Shown here: positions 1 to 8,444 of the stretch, in pieces | Position numbering within the stretch: the first letter of the stretch is position 1 | Layout of the letters: every line of letters begins with the position of its first letter | The notes under the pieces: generated by a model | What the model saw: only the letters and a program-made list of their open reading frames with translations | The model's database searches: none | Told to the model about the DNA's origin: nothing | DNA from: Acidovorax sp. CCYZU-2555 | GTDB lineage: Bacteria; Pseudomonadota; Gammaproteobacteria; Burkholderiales; Burkholderiaceae_C | Assembly (NCBI RefSeq): GCF_018413525.1 | Contig: NZ_JAHCDD010000012.1 | Coordinates: 1-64,000, forward strand | Direction: 5' to 3' | DNA: 64,000 nt | Position numbers and translations under genes: made by a program

Positions 1-843
1 GCCCGGCTGCAGCACGAATATCGCGCCGCCCAAGGCTGCATCGTCGCCCAGCGCCTGCGCCGGGCGGATGGTGGTGACGAACAGCAAGTCCAGATCGGGG
101 CCGCCGAAGCTGCACATCGCGGGTTTGCTCGTGGGCACGCGAATGGAGCGGTCGAGCCGGCCCGCGGGTGTGAAGCGGTGCACCATGCCCGCGTCGTTGC
201 CGCATACCCAATAGCACCCGTCGGTATCGACCGCGGCACCGTCGGGACGTCCGGGCAGCTCGCGCATGTCGACAAAGAGTCGGCGTTCGCCCAGCGAGCC
301 GTCGTCGTTCAAGGGCAGCGTCCAGACCTTCTGCACGCCGGGGTGGCTGTCGCTCAGGTACATGGTCTTGCCGTCGGGGCTGAAGGCCAGCCCGTTCGGG
401 GTCACCAATCCGTCGATCAGCGGCAGCGACAGGCCGCGGTCGTCCACGCGATACAGCCCGCCCGCGGGGCGCGCCAAGGCCATGTCGCGCACCATCGTGC
501 CGGCCCAGAACCGGCCAGCGCGATCGCAGCGCCCGTCGTTGAAGCGCATGCCGTCTTCGGGATGTTCGACTTCGGAGAGCAGGGATTGCTTGAGTCGACC
601 GTCATCTTCCGGTTGCAGATGAAAAACACCGGTTTCCATGCCGGCGATCAGCCCGCCTTGCGCGTGCAATGCGATGCAGGCAATGCGCTGGCTGGATTTC
701 CAGCTGCGCACGCTGGCGTCCGAATGCGACCAGCAATGGAGCTGGCGGCCCTCTATGTCGACCCAGAACAATGCCTGTTCCGCAGTGCTCCATACCGGGC
801 TTTCGCCGACCTGATCCCTGTGCAGCGGCAACAGCAGTTCCAT
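1..843 (-). CDS. SMP-30/gluconolactonase family lactonase (3' end cut by window)
   Basis: The reverse strand is open from an ATG at 843 to base 1, giving 281 codons without a stop. The protein starts MELLLPLHRDQVGESPVW and shows SMP-30 beta-propeller landmarks: GESPVW near residue 13, RFNDGRCDRAGRFWAGT near 100, and TPNGLAFSPDGKTMYLSDS in the middle. The family hydrolyses sugar lactones with a divalent metal bound by Glu, Asn and Asp residues at such motifs. The gene lies 5 bp downstream of a uronate dehydrogenase on the same strand. That enzyme makes an aldarolactone, so the likely job here is opening that lactone. The substrate is inferred from context only. The C-terminal end is outside the window. 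Confidence 0.88.
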   Translation of the reverse strand, partial: MELLLPLHRDQVGESPVWSTAEQALFWVDIEGRQLHCWSHSDASVRSWKSSQRIACIALHAQGGLIAGMETGVFHLQPEDDGRLKQSLLSEVEHPEDGMRFNDGRCDRAGRFWAGTMVRDMALARPAGGLYRVDDRGLSLPLIDGLVTPNGLAFSPDGKTMYLSDSHPGVQKVWTLPLNDDGSLGERRLFVDMRELPGRPDGAAVDTDGCYWVCGNDAGMVHRFTPAGRLDRSIRVPTSKPAMCSFGGPDLDLLFVTTIRPAQALGDDAALGGAIFVLQPG

Positions 844-848
844 GGCAC

Positions 849-1667
849 TCATTCGAATGGGCCGGTGCGCACGAACGGGCCGCCCTGGAAAATGACGGCG
901 GGATCGCCGTGGTCCAGAAGAGGCTCGGCGGCCTCGAGCTGGCCGCGGTAGGGCTCGGAGGTATCTTGCGGACGATAGCCTATGTGCTGCGTGCCGTTGT
1001 TGTCCCACCAGGCGGTGGTGTTGTCGCTCATGCCGTAAATGATGCTGTGTCCGACGACAGGCGCGGTGAGGCTGGCGATGATGAGCCGTTCCAGATCGTC
1101 GTAGCTGAGCCAGGTGGCGAGCATCCTGCGATTGCGCGGCTCGGGGAACGATGAGCCGATTCGCAGGCAGACGGTCTCGATGCCGTAGCGATCGAAATAG
1201 AAACGCGACAGGTCTTCGCCGAAGGCCTTCGACAAGCCGTAGAGGCCGTCCGGCCTGGCCGGATCGCGTACCGAGACCACTTGATCCTGTCGATAGAACC
1301 CCGTCACATGGTTGGAGCTGGCAAACACCACGCGTCTGACGCCCTGCTTGCGTGCGGCCTCGTAGAGGTTGTAGGCGCCGACGATATTGGCCTGCAGTAT
1401 GGAATCCCAGGGTTGCTCGGTGGAAACGCCGCCCAGATGAACCACTGCATCCACGCCGTTCAGCAGCTCCAGTACCGCATCCGCATCTTCGAGGCGGGCG
1501 GGATGCAGTTCCTCGCCCTGTGCGGGCGCGCCCAGATCTGCAATGTCGGAAAGTCTGAGCACCTGGCTATAGGCCTTGAGTCGCGTGCGCAGTTCGCGGC
1601 CCAGGCCGCCTGCAGCGCCAGTGAGCAGCAGTCGTTGAAAACGTATGGAGGAAGAATGTGTTGGCAT
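849..1667 (-). CDS. udh: Uronate dehydrogenase (NAD-dependent, SDR/epimerase fold)
   Basis: This 272-aa protein closely resembles known bacterial uronate dehydrogenases, which oxidise D-galacturonate or D-glucuronate to the aldaro-lactone with NAD+. Visible features are the nucleotide-binding glycine motif LLTGAAGGLGRELR (residues about 13-26), VHLGGVS near 75, FASSNHVTGFYR near 115, and the catalytic YxxxK as YGLSKAFGEDL near 143. IRIGSSFPEPRNRRM, typical of this subfamily, appears as LRIGSSFPEPRNRRM. It is the first gene of a leftward pair with the lactonase. The length is normal for the family. A GntR-type operator candidate lies just upstream. Confidence 0.92.
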   Translation of the reverse strand: MPTHSSSIRFQRLLLTGAAGGLGRELRTRLKAYSQVLRLSDIADLGAPAQGEELHPARLEDADAVLELLNGVDAVVHLGGVSTEQPWDSILQANIVGAYNLYEAARKQGVRRVVFASSNHVTGFYRQDQVVSVRDPARPDGLYGLSKAFGEDLSRFYFDRYGIETVCLRIGSSFPEPRNRRMLATWLSYDDLERLIIASLTAPVVGHSIIYGMSDNTTAWWDNNGTQHIGYRPQDTSEPYRGQLEAAEPLLDHGDPAVIFQGGPFVRTGPFE

Positions 1668-1687
1668 GGCAGTAAAACTTGGTGAAA

Positions 1688-1707
1688 GTCATCTGTCGTC
1701 GTATGAC
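1688..1707. promoter_or_regulatory. Candidate operator upstream of udh
   Basis: A 20-bp imperfect palindrome, GTCATCTGTCGTCGTATGAC, starts 21 bp before the udh start codon. The outer five bases of each arm match perfectly. FadR-type GntR regulators of sugar-acid genes use sites with a similar TCGTATGA core, but no such regulator is encoded in the window. The assignment is an inference. Confidence 0.35.
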
Positions 1708-2030
1708 TAGGTGCCTATTATGTGCGGCACATTCATGGAAGAGAAAGTGTTTTCTATGGACTGTCCCTATTTTTGGTCGTCTGACGTCAACAAAACGCCA
1801 TTCACCGCTAGCCTGTTATCGGTACGCTTTTGTCGGTGAGAAGGCTGGGGAATCGTCGACACAAGACGCCCGGGTCGCGCTGCGGGCTGCCGCAGGGATT
1901 TGTGCAGAGGATTCTCAGGGTTTTCGGTGAATGGGCGCCAGGCTACGTTCAACGGTGCAACCAAGATGCACGGATGGGGGGCACGGCACCCGGACTGCGC
2001 AGACAAGGCCGCGCAGGCAGGACTTGCTGA
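1708..2030. other. Intergenic region, no gene supported
   Basis: Together with the operator just to its left, this is a 363-bp gap between udh and the first histidine kinase. Short open frames here have no family features and no ribosome binding site. The right part, from about 1850, is G+C-rich like coding DNA, but I recognise nothing in it. It must hold the leftward udh promoter. Confidence 0.5.
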
Positions 2031-3989
2031 TCACGCTGCGATGCTGGCGCGCACCAGGCTATGCCCTGGGCGTGACTCGAGCTCAAGTTGTCCGCCCAGC
2101 CGGGCGACGCGCGCATGCATGGACGACAGGCCTATGCCGCCCGTTTCGTGGCCCATGGCGGCGATGTCGAAGCCCACGCCGTTGTCGCGCACTTCCAGCG
2201 TGAGCACGCCGCGTGCGTCCTCGGTCAGCGAGATTTCCACTTCGGTCGCCGCGCTGTGCTTGAGCACATTGGACAAGGCTTCTTCCAGCAGACGCGTGAG
2301 TTCCATGCACAGCGCCACGCTGGGCGGCCTTGGCCAGGCCGCGAGGCAGGACCAGTGGCTGGTCATGTCCAGTTCATCGAACAGCGTGGAAAAGCGGTGG
2401 CGCGTGGGCGCCATCCATTCGGCCGGCGTCTCGGGAGTGTCTGCTTGGGCGGTGCGCCCGCCGTCCATCACGTTGCGCAGATCATCGCGCAGCGACTTGA
2501 GGGTGGAGACATGGCGGCTGGCCTCGGCATGGGTTTCGGCACTGTGCTCCGCCTGGATGATGGCGCGCACCAGCGCGCTGCCGAAGCCGTCGTGCAGGTC
2601 GTGAATGAACTGCAGTCGTTGCTGCAGGCGTGCGTTCGACAGCGCCAGCTGGTGTTCATTGCCCATCGTGGTTTCGAGTTCACGGCAGGCCTGCTCGACC
2701 GCTGCCCTGAGCTCCACATTGAAGCGTTCGGTACGCCGCATGCTGGCCGCGATGCGTGCGCCCAGCAACGCCGTGATGACCACCATGGTGATCAGGTTGG
2801 CGTAGGGCATCAGCAGCCGGGGCACGGGATTTCCGGAGAAAAAGGAGTACGCATCGACGACCGCGATGCACAAGAATCCCAGGCCCAGAAATGCATAGAA
2901 AACATCTTCGGTCCTGCGGCTGCGCCAGGCATGGAATAAAGGCACGATGCTGGCGATCACGAACACCAGCATATGCGTACTACACGCCAGATTCATCGTG
3001 AATTCCAGATGCGATTCCGGCATCAGCACGACCAGCAGTGACAGTCCCAGCGTCATGGCCGGCAGGCCGTGTTTCTGTCCGCGCAGGAACGAACGGCCCT
3101 GCAGCAGCGTGGTGAACATCGCATAGCAGGTGCAGAACACCATGAACGCGATGGCGTTGGCCCGCACCACGCCTGCCACATCACGGAGCGGCCAGGGATC
3201 GGTCGCCACCGTGTTGTAGATGAACAGCGACCAGGCCAGGTTCAGCAGCGCGTACCAGCCATGCAATGCCTGCTTGCGGTAGAGCAGCCAGATGCCGGCG
3301 AACAAGCCCGCGATGAATAGCGTGCCGACCAGATTGATTTCGAAGCGCGAGCGGTACGCCCATATGAATTTGTCATGCAGCGCTCGCAGTTGTGCGGCCG
3401 GGCCTACCCAGACCATGCCCAGGCCGGAGTGGACCAGCGCCTTTCCCTGGACTCGAATCCAGATCGCATTGCCTTCGGCCTGCAGCGCTGCCTGGGGCAG
3501 GACCCAGTACCTGGGCATGTTCCAGCTGCGCGAAAGCGGCTCCTGCAGGCTGGCGTCACGCCACAGCAAGGTGTCGTTCAGATAGACCTCGCCGGCCATG
3601 TTGATCGAGGGCACGAACAGCGCGATCGGCTCTTTTGTCGCGGCGGTACAGCCATGGGGCAACGGGATGCGGTACCAGGCCCCGCCGTTGTAGCCAGGCC
3701 AGCGCCTGGTCCAGTCGTCGGGCAGCGTCGTCGGTTGCCAGCCCTGGGTGGGCCGGTCGGTGGTGCCAGCCAGCTCCTGGGCGACATGGGCTTCGGTGAT
3801 GGCGGGCGGGCAGGTCTGCGCCCAGGCCGACTGGAACAGGCTGCAGGTGAGCAGCAGCAGACCTAGCAGCAGTGTGCCGATATGGCAGCGCTTGGTCGCT
3901 ATAGCAGCAGGCCGCGCCGAGGTTCTTTGTTGATGGCCTTGGGGCGCGAAGAAACTTTCAAATTTCGGTAAGTGTGCGTGGTGAGACAT
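2031..3989 (-). CDS. 7TM-DISM sensor histidine kinase, NarL/DesK type (orphan paralogue HK1)
   Basis: This 652-aa membrane kinase has a hydrophobic signal segment at 38-58, an extracytoplasmic beta-sandwich domain at about 60-205 (7TMR-DISMED2-like), about seven membrane spans at 215-430, a HisKA_3 block with HDLHDGFG at 463-470 (likely phospho-His466), and an HATPase domain with Asn574, DNGVGFD at 602-608 and GGIGLSSM at 617-624. It is a close paralogue of the kinase at 4106-5956. Its first 36 residues read a decayed response-regulator gene in another frame. No ATG, GTG or TTG occurs in frame near the signal peptide, where the sister kinase starts, so the annotated ATG is either a makeshift start or the gene is poorly translated. 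Confidence 0.85.
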   Translation of the reverse strand: MSHHAHLPKFESFFAPQGHQQRTSARPAAIATKRCHIGTLLLGLLLLTCSLFQSAWAQTCPPAITEAHVAQELAGTTDRPTQGWQPTTLPDDWTRRWPGYNGGAWYRIPLPHGCTAATKEPIALFVPSINMAGEVYLNDTLLWRDASLQEPLSRSWNMPRYWVLPQAALQAEGNAIWIRVQGKALVHSGLGMVWVGPAAQLRALHDKFIWAYRSRFEINLVGTLFIAGLFAGIWLLYRKQALHGWYALLNLAWSLFIYNTVATDPWPLRDVAGVVRANAIAFMVFCTCYAMFTTLLQGRSFLRGQKHGLPAMTLGLSLLVVLMPESHLEFTMNLACSTHMLVFVIASIVPLFHAWRSRRTEDVFYAFLGLGFLCIAVVDAYSFFSGNPVPRLLMPYANLITMVVITALLGARIAASMRRTERFNVELRAAVEQACRELETTMGNEHQLALSNARLQQRLQFIHDLHDGFGSALVRAIIQAEHSAETHAEASRHVSTLKSLRDDLRNVMDGGRTAQADTPETPAEWMAPTRHRFSTLFDELDMTSHWSCLAAWPRPPSVALCMELTRLLEEALSNVLKHSAATEVEISLTEDARGVLTLEVRDNGVGFDIAAMGHETGGIGLSSMHARVARLGGQLELESRPGHSLVRASIAA

Positions 3990-4097
3990 TCAACGGTGCG
4001 GCGTGAGATGAGGCAGCGGTTGCGCAAGATCCCCATTTGACTTGCCGTTGGCGACCAGTGCAAGGATTTGCGCCGGATATGTTGTCAGGACGCTAGG
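3899..4097 (-). pseudogene. Remnant of a LuxR-type response regulator (HTH part only, frameshifted)
   Basis: Read on the reverse strand, these 199 bp match the last 65 codons of the response regulator at 5980-6675. The first frame gives PSVLTTYPAQILALVANGKS followed by NGDLAQPL. The frame then shifts and continues as ECLTTHTYRNLKVSSRPKAI, ending GLLL and TAG at 3899. The intact gene has PSILTTREAQILALVADGKS and VSSRTKAI at the same places. The length is one base more than 66 codons, which explains the frameshift. The receiver domain is gone and the remnant starts right behind the stop of HK2. The present HK1 start codon lies inside it. Confidence 0.85.
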
Positions 4098-4105
4098 CGG
4101 CGTGC

Positions 4106-5956
4106 TCAACGCCCCAGGCGCGCGCGCACCAGACTGTGGCCTGGTCGGGACTCAAGATGCAACTTGCCTCCGAGCCTAGCGACCCGCGCATGCATGGACG
4201 ACAGGCCTATGCCGCCGGTCTCCTGGCCCATGGCGGCGATGTCGAAGCCCACGCCGTTGTCGCGCACTTCGAGCGTGAGCACGCCGCGTGCGTCCTCGGT
4301 CAGCGCGACCTCCACTTCGGTCGCCGCGCTGTGCTTGAGCACATTGGACAAGGCTTCTTCGAGCAGGCGCGTGAGTTCCATGCACAGCGCCACGCCAGGC
4401 GGCCGGGGCCAGGCCGCGAGGCAGGACCAGTGGCTGGTCATGTCCAATTCATCGAACAGCGTGGAAAAACGGTGGCGCGTGGGCGCGAGCCATTCGGCGG
4501 GCGTGGCTGGTGTGGCGGAATGGGCCGTGTGCCTGCCGTCGATCACGTTGCGCAAATCATCGCGCAGGGAGCGCAGGGTGGAGACATGGCGGCTCGCCTC
4601 GGGATGGGTGTCCGCGTTGCGCTCCGCCTGGATGATGGCCCGCACCAGCGCGCTGCCGAAGCCGTCGTGCAGGTCGTGAATGAACTGCAGGCGCTCCTGC
4701 AGGCGCGAATTCGACAGCGCCGTCTGATGCTTCTTGTCCATCGTGGTTTCGAGTTCCCGGCAGGCCTGCTCGACCGCGGCCGTGAGCTCCACGTTGAAGC
4801 GTTCGGTGCGGCGCATGCTGGCCGCGATGCGCGCGCCCAGCACGCCGGTGATCAGGATCATGGCGAACAAGCTGGTGTAGGGCGCGAGCGTCATGGGCTC
4901 GGACGTCTTGAGCAAATAGCGGTTCAGATCGTGCACGGCGACGCACAGCATCAACAGCCCCGGCAAGGCCAGCAAGACATCCTTGAGGCTGCGGTAGCGC
5001 CAGGCATACACCAGCGGCGCGATGCTGGCGATCGTGAATGCCAGCATGTGGCTGCTCGTGCCCAGGTCCATCGTGGACTCCAGGTGTTTTTCCGGCATCA
5101 GCGCGACCAGCAGCGACATTCCCAGGGTGACGGCCTGCAGCCCGCGTTGCAGCCGGTGCGGGAGGGCACGCCCCAGCAGCTCGAAAATGAAAATGGCATA
5201 GCAGCTGCAGAACACCATGAAGGCAATGGCGTTGAACCGCGCCACGCTGGCGACCTCTTGGAACGGCCAGGGGTCGGTGGCGATCACGTTGTAGATGAAC
5301 ATAGCCCAGGCCAGGTTCAGCGCGGCAAACCAGCCATGCACGGATTGCTTGCGGTTGAGAAGCCAGATGCCGGAAAACAGGGCGGTGATGAACAGCGTTC
5401 CGATCAGATTGATCTTGAAGATCGTTCGATTCGACCAAACGAAATGCTCATGCAGCTCCAGCAGTTGTGCGGCCGGGCCTACCCTGATCGTGCCCAGACC
5501 GGGCTGTACCAGTGCCTCGCCCTGGATACGAATCCAGATCGCGTTGCCATCGGCCTGCAGCGCGGCCAGGGGCAGTATCCAGTACCGGGGCATGTTCCAG
5601 CTGCGCGACAGAGGCTCCTGCATGCTGGTGTCGCGCCAAAGCAAGGTGTCGTTCAGGTAGACCTCGCCGGCCATGTTGATCGAGGTGGCCAGCAGCGCCA
5701 CGGGCTCCTGGGCCTGCAAGGCGGCCGAGCAGTCCTGGTTCAGGCTGATGCGGTACCAGACCACGCCGCTGTAGCCGGGCCAGCGCGTGGTCCAGGTGTC
5801 TGGCAGCGTCACCGGCTGCCAGTCGTGTGCAGGCCGGCCGGATGCGCCGGGCAGTTCCCTGGCCGCGTGCACGGCTCCGATGGTGATCGTGCAGGCTTGT
5901 GCCCAGGCCGACTGAAGCAGGCCGCATGCCAGCAGGATGAGGATGCGCAGCCGCAT
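4106..5956 (-). CDS. 7TM-DISM sensor histidine kinase (HK2, paired with response regulator)
   Basis: This 616-aa kinase starts at the ATG at 5956, 24 bp after the response-regulator stop, and opens with a good signal peptide (MRLRILILLACGLLQSAWAQ). A longer frame begins at 6070, but that extension only overlaps the regulator gene. The order is extracytoplasmic domain with GYSGVVWYRI and INMAGEVYLNDTLLW, about seven membrane spans, HisKA_3 block with HDLHDGFG, and HATPase with SNVLKHSAATEVE, DNGVGFD and GGIGLSSM. The last 200 residues are nearly identical to HK1. The family senses an extracellular signal, phosphorylates itself on His and passes the phosphate to a LuxR-type partner, here the gene directly upstream. 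Confidence 0.9.
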   Translation of the reverse strand: MRLRILILLACGLLQSAWAQACTITIGAVHAARELPGASGRPAHDWQPVTLPDTWTTRWPGYSGVVWYRISLNQDCSAALQAQEPVALLATSINMAGEVYLNDTLLWRDTSMQEPLSRSWNMPRYWILPLAALQADGNAIWIRIQGEALVQPGLGTIRVGPAAQLLELHEHFVWSNRTIFKINLIGTLFITALFSGIWLLNRKQSVHGWFAALNLAWAMFIYNVIATDPWPFQEVASVARFNAIAFMVFCSCYAIFIFELLGRALPHRLQRGLQAVTLGMSLLVALMPEKHLESTMDLGTSSHMLAFTIASIAPLVYAWRYRSLKDVLLALPGLLMLCVAVHDLNRYLLKTSEPMTLAPYTSLFAMILITGVLGARIAASMRRTERFNVELTAAVEQACRELETTMDKKHQTALSNSRLQERLQFIHDLHDGFGSALVRAIIQAERNADTHPEASRHVSTLRSLRDDLRNVIDGRHTAHSATPATPAEWLAPTRHRFSTLFDELDMTSHWSCLAAWPRPPGVALCMELTRLLEEALSNVLKHSAATEVEVALTEDARGVLTLEVRDNGVGFDIAAMGQETGGIGLSSMHARVARLGGKLHLESRPGHSLVRARLGR

Positions 5957-5979
5957 GCCAATACGGCAGTGTCTGGCCG

Positions 5980-6675
5980 CTATTGAAGCAGGCCGCGCAG
6001 GCGTCCTTCGTTGATGGCCTTGGTGCGCGAGGACACTTCGAGCTTGCGGTAGATGTGCGTGATGTGGCACTCCACCGTATAGCGCGAGATCTGCAGATGT
6101 TCCGCGATATCGCGGTTCGACTTTCCGTCGGCGACCAGCGCCAGGATCTGCGCTTCGCGCGTTGTCAGAATGCTGGGGGCCTGAACCCGGGGCGCGGCGT
6201 CTGGCCCGTCGTCTTTTGCCTGAGGCAGTTCGGCCAGGATATGCCGGGCGATGAAGGGGTCTATGGGCGCGCCGCCGCGCAGCACGCTGCGTATCGACAG
6301 CATCACTTCGAGGTCGTCGCGTTCCTTGAGCAGGTAGCCGGTGGCGCCCGCATGCAGCGCGCGCAATATGGTTTCCTGCGTGCTCCAGGCGGAGATCACC
6401 AGGATGCCCATGGAGGTGTCGCGCTGGCGCAGTTCGGCAATGAAATCACAGCCGTGGCCATCGGGCAGGCCCAGATCGACCAGGGCCAGCGCAAAGCGCC
6501 GGGCTTCGACCAGGCGGCGGGCCTCGGCCAGCGTGCCGGCGACATGAATGAAACCCGGGGAGTAGCCCAGCTCGCACATGATCTTGAGCAGGCGTTCCTG
6601 GATGGGCGACTCGTCTTCGACCAGCAACACCGGGCTGGGAAGGATGGGCGTGGCCGGCAACGCATTCTTTGACAT
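5980..6675 (-). CDS. LuxR/NarL-family response regulator
   Basis: The protein has about 231 residues, with an N-terminal receiver domain (LLVEDES near the start, phospho-acceptor Asp in ALVDLGLPDG, the conserved Lys in YLLKERDD) and a C-terminal LuxR-type helix-turn-helix (LTTREAQILALVADGKSN, then HLQISRYTVECHI and VSSRTKAI). I chose the ATG at 6675; a GTG at 6696 would add seven residues, and neither has a clear ribosome binding site. It heads a two-gene leftward operon with HK2 and is very likely its phosphorylation partner. The target genes are unknown. A broken copy of its 3' end lies at 3899-4097. Confidence 0.92.
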   Translation of the reverse strand: MSKNALPATPILPSPVLLVEDESPIQERLLKIMCELGYSPGFIHVAGTLAEARRLVEARRFALALVDLGLPDGHGCDFIAELRQRDTSMGILVISAWSTQETILRALHAGATGYLLKERDDLEVMLSIRSVLRGGAPIDPFIARHILAELPQAKDDGPDAAPRVQAPSILTTREAQILALVADGKSNRDIAEHLQISRYTVECHITHIYRKLEVSSRTKAINEGRLRGLLQ

Positions 6676-6780
6676 AGTGTTGAGGGCTGGAAGCACTAGG
6701 AAGGTACAGAAGAATATACCTGGGCAGCGCCGCCTGCGCCATCCCTGGAAACTTGTAAGCCCGCCGCGGCGCGTGGGGCA

Positions 6781-7683
6781 TCAGGTCAGAAAGCTGGCGC
6801 TGAAATCGCAGCATTCATAAGCCAATTCCGCGAGCTGCTTGAACAACTCGCTTTGCTGCTCCTGGCGGTACAGCATGTCGTAGACGACGGCGTCGTTGCT
6901 CAGGCCGGTATCCACCGGTACCAGGCGGCCGGCTTCGAGTTCCTGGCGCAGATAGCCGGTGGGCAGAAAACTCACGCCCTGGCCCGCGAGCGTCATTCCC
7001 ACCAGCGGCAGCAGGCTGTTGGTGCGCAGCACCTGGTGGTTGCCCAACTGCTGGCTGCCCTGCAGATAGCGCTCGGTGATGAAGCCCAGGCCCGAGCCGT
7101 TGCCTTGCATCAGCAGCGGCGTATCCCAGGGTTCGTCGGCGCCGCGGCGCGCGAGCCGGGCTTTGACGCCGGGGCTGCCCAGCCATTCGAATTGCGCGGG
7201 TCCGAGTTCGCGGCGCACGAAGCCGGGCTGCTCGGAAAACCGCGGGATCACGATCAGATCGAGCGTCTGCGCGTCGGCTTTCGCCAGCAGGTCGGCGGAA
7301 AAATCCACATGCGGGCGGATGGAAAGCTGGGGGAAGCGGGCGTGCAGCGCGATCAGGTAGCGCGAAAGCCAGGTCGATGAGACCAGCTCCGTCACGCCGA
7401 TGTTGATCACGCGGTCGATGTACTTCGGGTCCACCAGTTCGTCCATGAGGGCCTGGCGCTGGCGCAGCAACGATTCCGCCGCCTGGACCAGGATGCTTCC
7501 CTTGGCCGTCAAGCGCACTTTGCGTCCGCTGCGGTCGAACAGGCTTTCGCCGACGATCTGTTCTATCTCCTTGATGCGCTTGGAAATTCCGGCCTGCGTG
7601 GTGTGCAGCTGTTCGGCGGCGTTGACGAAGCTGCCGGTTTTTGCAATCCAGTAGACCGCCTCGATCTGTTTGAAGGTGAACAT
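6781..7683 (-). CDS. LysR-family transcriptional regulator
   Basis: This 300-aa regulator has an N-terminal winged helix-turn-helix (FKQIEAVYWIAKTGSFVNAA followed by HTTQAGISKRIKEIE) and a C-terminal periplasmic-binding-protein-like effector domain. It is divergent from an RraA-like gene and a Bug-type binding protein, with 107 bp between the starts. That arrangement is classic for a LysR regulator controlling its neighbour. The effector is not predictable, but a small organic acid handled by the neighbouring genes is plausible. Confidence 0.92.
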   Translation of the reverse strand: MFTFKQIEAVYWIAKTGSFVNAAEQLHTTQAGISKRIKEIEQIVGESLFDRSGRKVRLTAKGSILVQAAESLLRQRQALMDELVDPKYIDRVINIGVTELVSSTWLSRYLIALHARFPQLSIRPHVDFSADLLAKADAQTLDLIVIPRFSEQPGFVRRELGPAQFEWLGSPGVKARLARRGADEPWDTPLLMQGNGSGLGFITERYLQGSQQLGNHQVLRTNSLLPLVGMTLAGQGVSFLPTGYLRQELEAGRLVPVDTGLSNDAVVYDMLYRQEQQSELFKQLAELAYECCDFSASFLT

Positions 7684-7693
7684 GGCACTTTCG

Positions 7694-7736
7694 AGTGATA
7701 ACTTTTGGTTGTTGGGTAAGCGGATTAAATATCACT
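7694..7736. promoter_or_regulatory. Candidate LysR-type control region
   Basis: Between the divergent genes, AGTGATA (7694-7700) and its inverse TATCACT (7730-7736) flank an A+T-rich stretch. Inverted half-sites of this kind are usual where LysR regulators bind between divergent promoters. The half-sites are short and the spacing is wide, so this is only a candidate. Confidence 0.33.
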
Positions 7737-7790
7737 TTTTATTATTCGTATCCCTGGGTAGATTCGGCGCTCGAGACAACGAGCCTGAAC

Positions 7791-8420
7791 ATGACCGATA
7801 CCGAAATTTCCGCAGCACTGGCGCAGATCCCCACCTCCCACCTGAGCGACAACCTGGATCGCATGCAGGGCATCGCGGGCTTGAACCGCTACCACGGCAG
7901 CAAGAAGCTGATCGGGCGCGCGTTGACGGTGAAAGTCAGGCCGGGCGACAACCTGTGGATCTACAAGGCGCTCACGCTGGGCAAGCCCGGCGATGTGCTG
8001 GTGGTCGACGGCCACGGCGAAACATCGAACGCGCTGATCGGCGAGCTGATCATGCTTTACGCCATCCAGCGCGGCTTCCATGGCTTTGTCGTCGACGGCG
8101 CGGTGCGCGACAGTGCAGCGTTTCTCGACGCCGGCTTTCCCTGCTATGCGAAGACGCTCAACCACAAGGGCCCCTACAAGCTGGGACCGGGGCAGATCAA
8201 CGTGGCCGTCAACGTCTGCGGCCAGGTCGTCAATTCCGGCGACTGGGTCGTGGGTGACGAAGACGGGGTCGTGACTTTCGCGCCCGAGTCGGCGAACGAA
8301 CTGATTGCCAAGGCGCTGGCCACGGCGGAAAAGGAGCGCGGCATCAAGCAGGAAATCAGCAACGGACATGTGTACCAGAAGTGGCTTTTCGACACGCTCG
8401 AGAAGAACCAACTGGTCTGA
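7791..8420 (+). CDS. RraA-like protein (HMG/oxaloacetate aldolase-type fold)
   Basis: This 209-aa protein belongs to the RraA/dimethylmenaquinone methyltransferase-like superfamily. It shows the family core GDVLVVDGHGETSNALIGEL and then FVVDGAVRDSAAF, where Gly-x20-Arg-Asp contacts pyruvate and metal in the related 4-hydroxy-4-methyl-2-oxoglutarate aldolases. I start it at the ATG at 7791 (MTDTEISAALAQI); the frame extends upstream into the promoter region without family features. It precedes a Bug-type solute receptor and is divergent from a LysR regulator. A retro-aldolase or decarboxylase acting on a carboxylated compound is a reasonable guess, but the substrate is not shown. Confidence 0.85.
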   Translation: MTDTEISAALAQIPTSHLSDNLDRMQGIAGLNRYHGSKKLIGRALTVKVRPGDNLWIYKALTLGKPGDVLVVDGHGETSNALIGELIMLYAIQRGFHGFVVDGAVRDSAAFLDAGFPCYAKTLNHKGPYKLGPGQINVAVNVCGQVVNSGDWVVGDEDGVVTFAPESANELIAKALATAEKERGIKQEISNGHVYQKWLFDTLEKNQLV

Positions 8421-8444
8421 ACAAAAACAAAAGGAGACAAGACT

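Noticed and set aside
2000..2030. Second response-regulator remnant, from a shared GGCCGCGCAGGC run
   Set aside because: Only about 12 bases match the regulator 3' end, the surrounding sequence does not align, and the position relative to HK1 is wrong.
4136..5986. Long forward open frame of about 616 codons
   Set aside because: It is antisense to the histidine kinase HK2 and has no recognisable protein features.
7695..7790. Longer N-terminus for the RraA-like protein
   Set aside because: The extension is translated promoter DNA with no similarity to the family.
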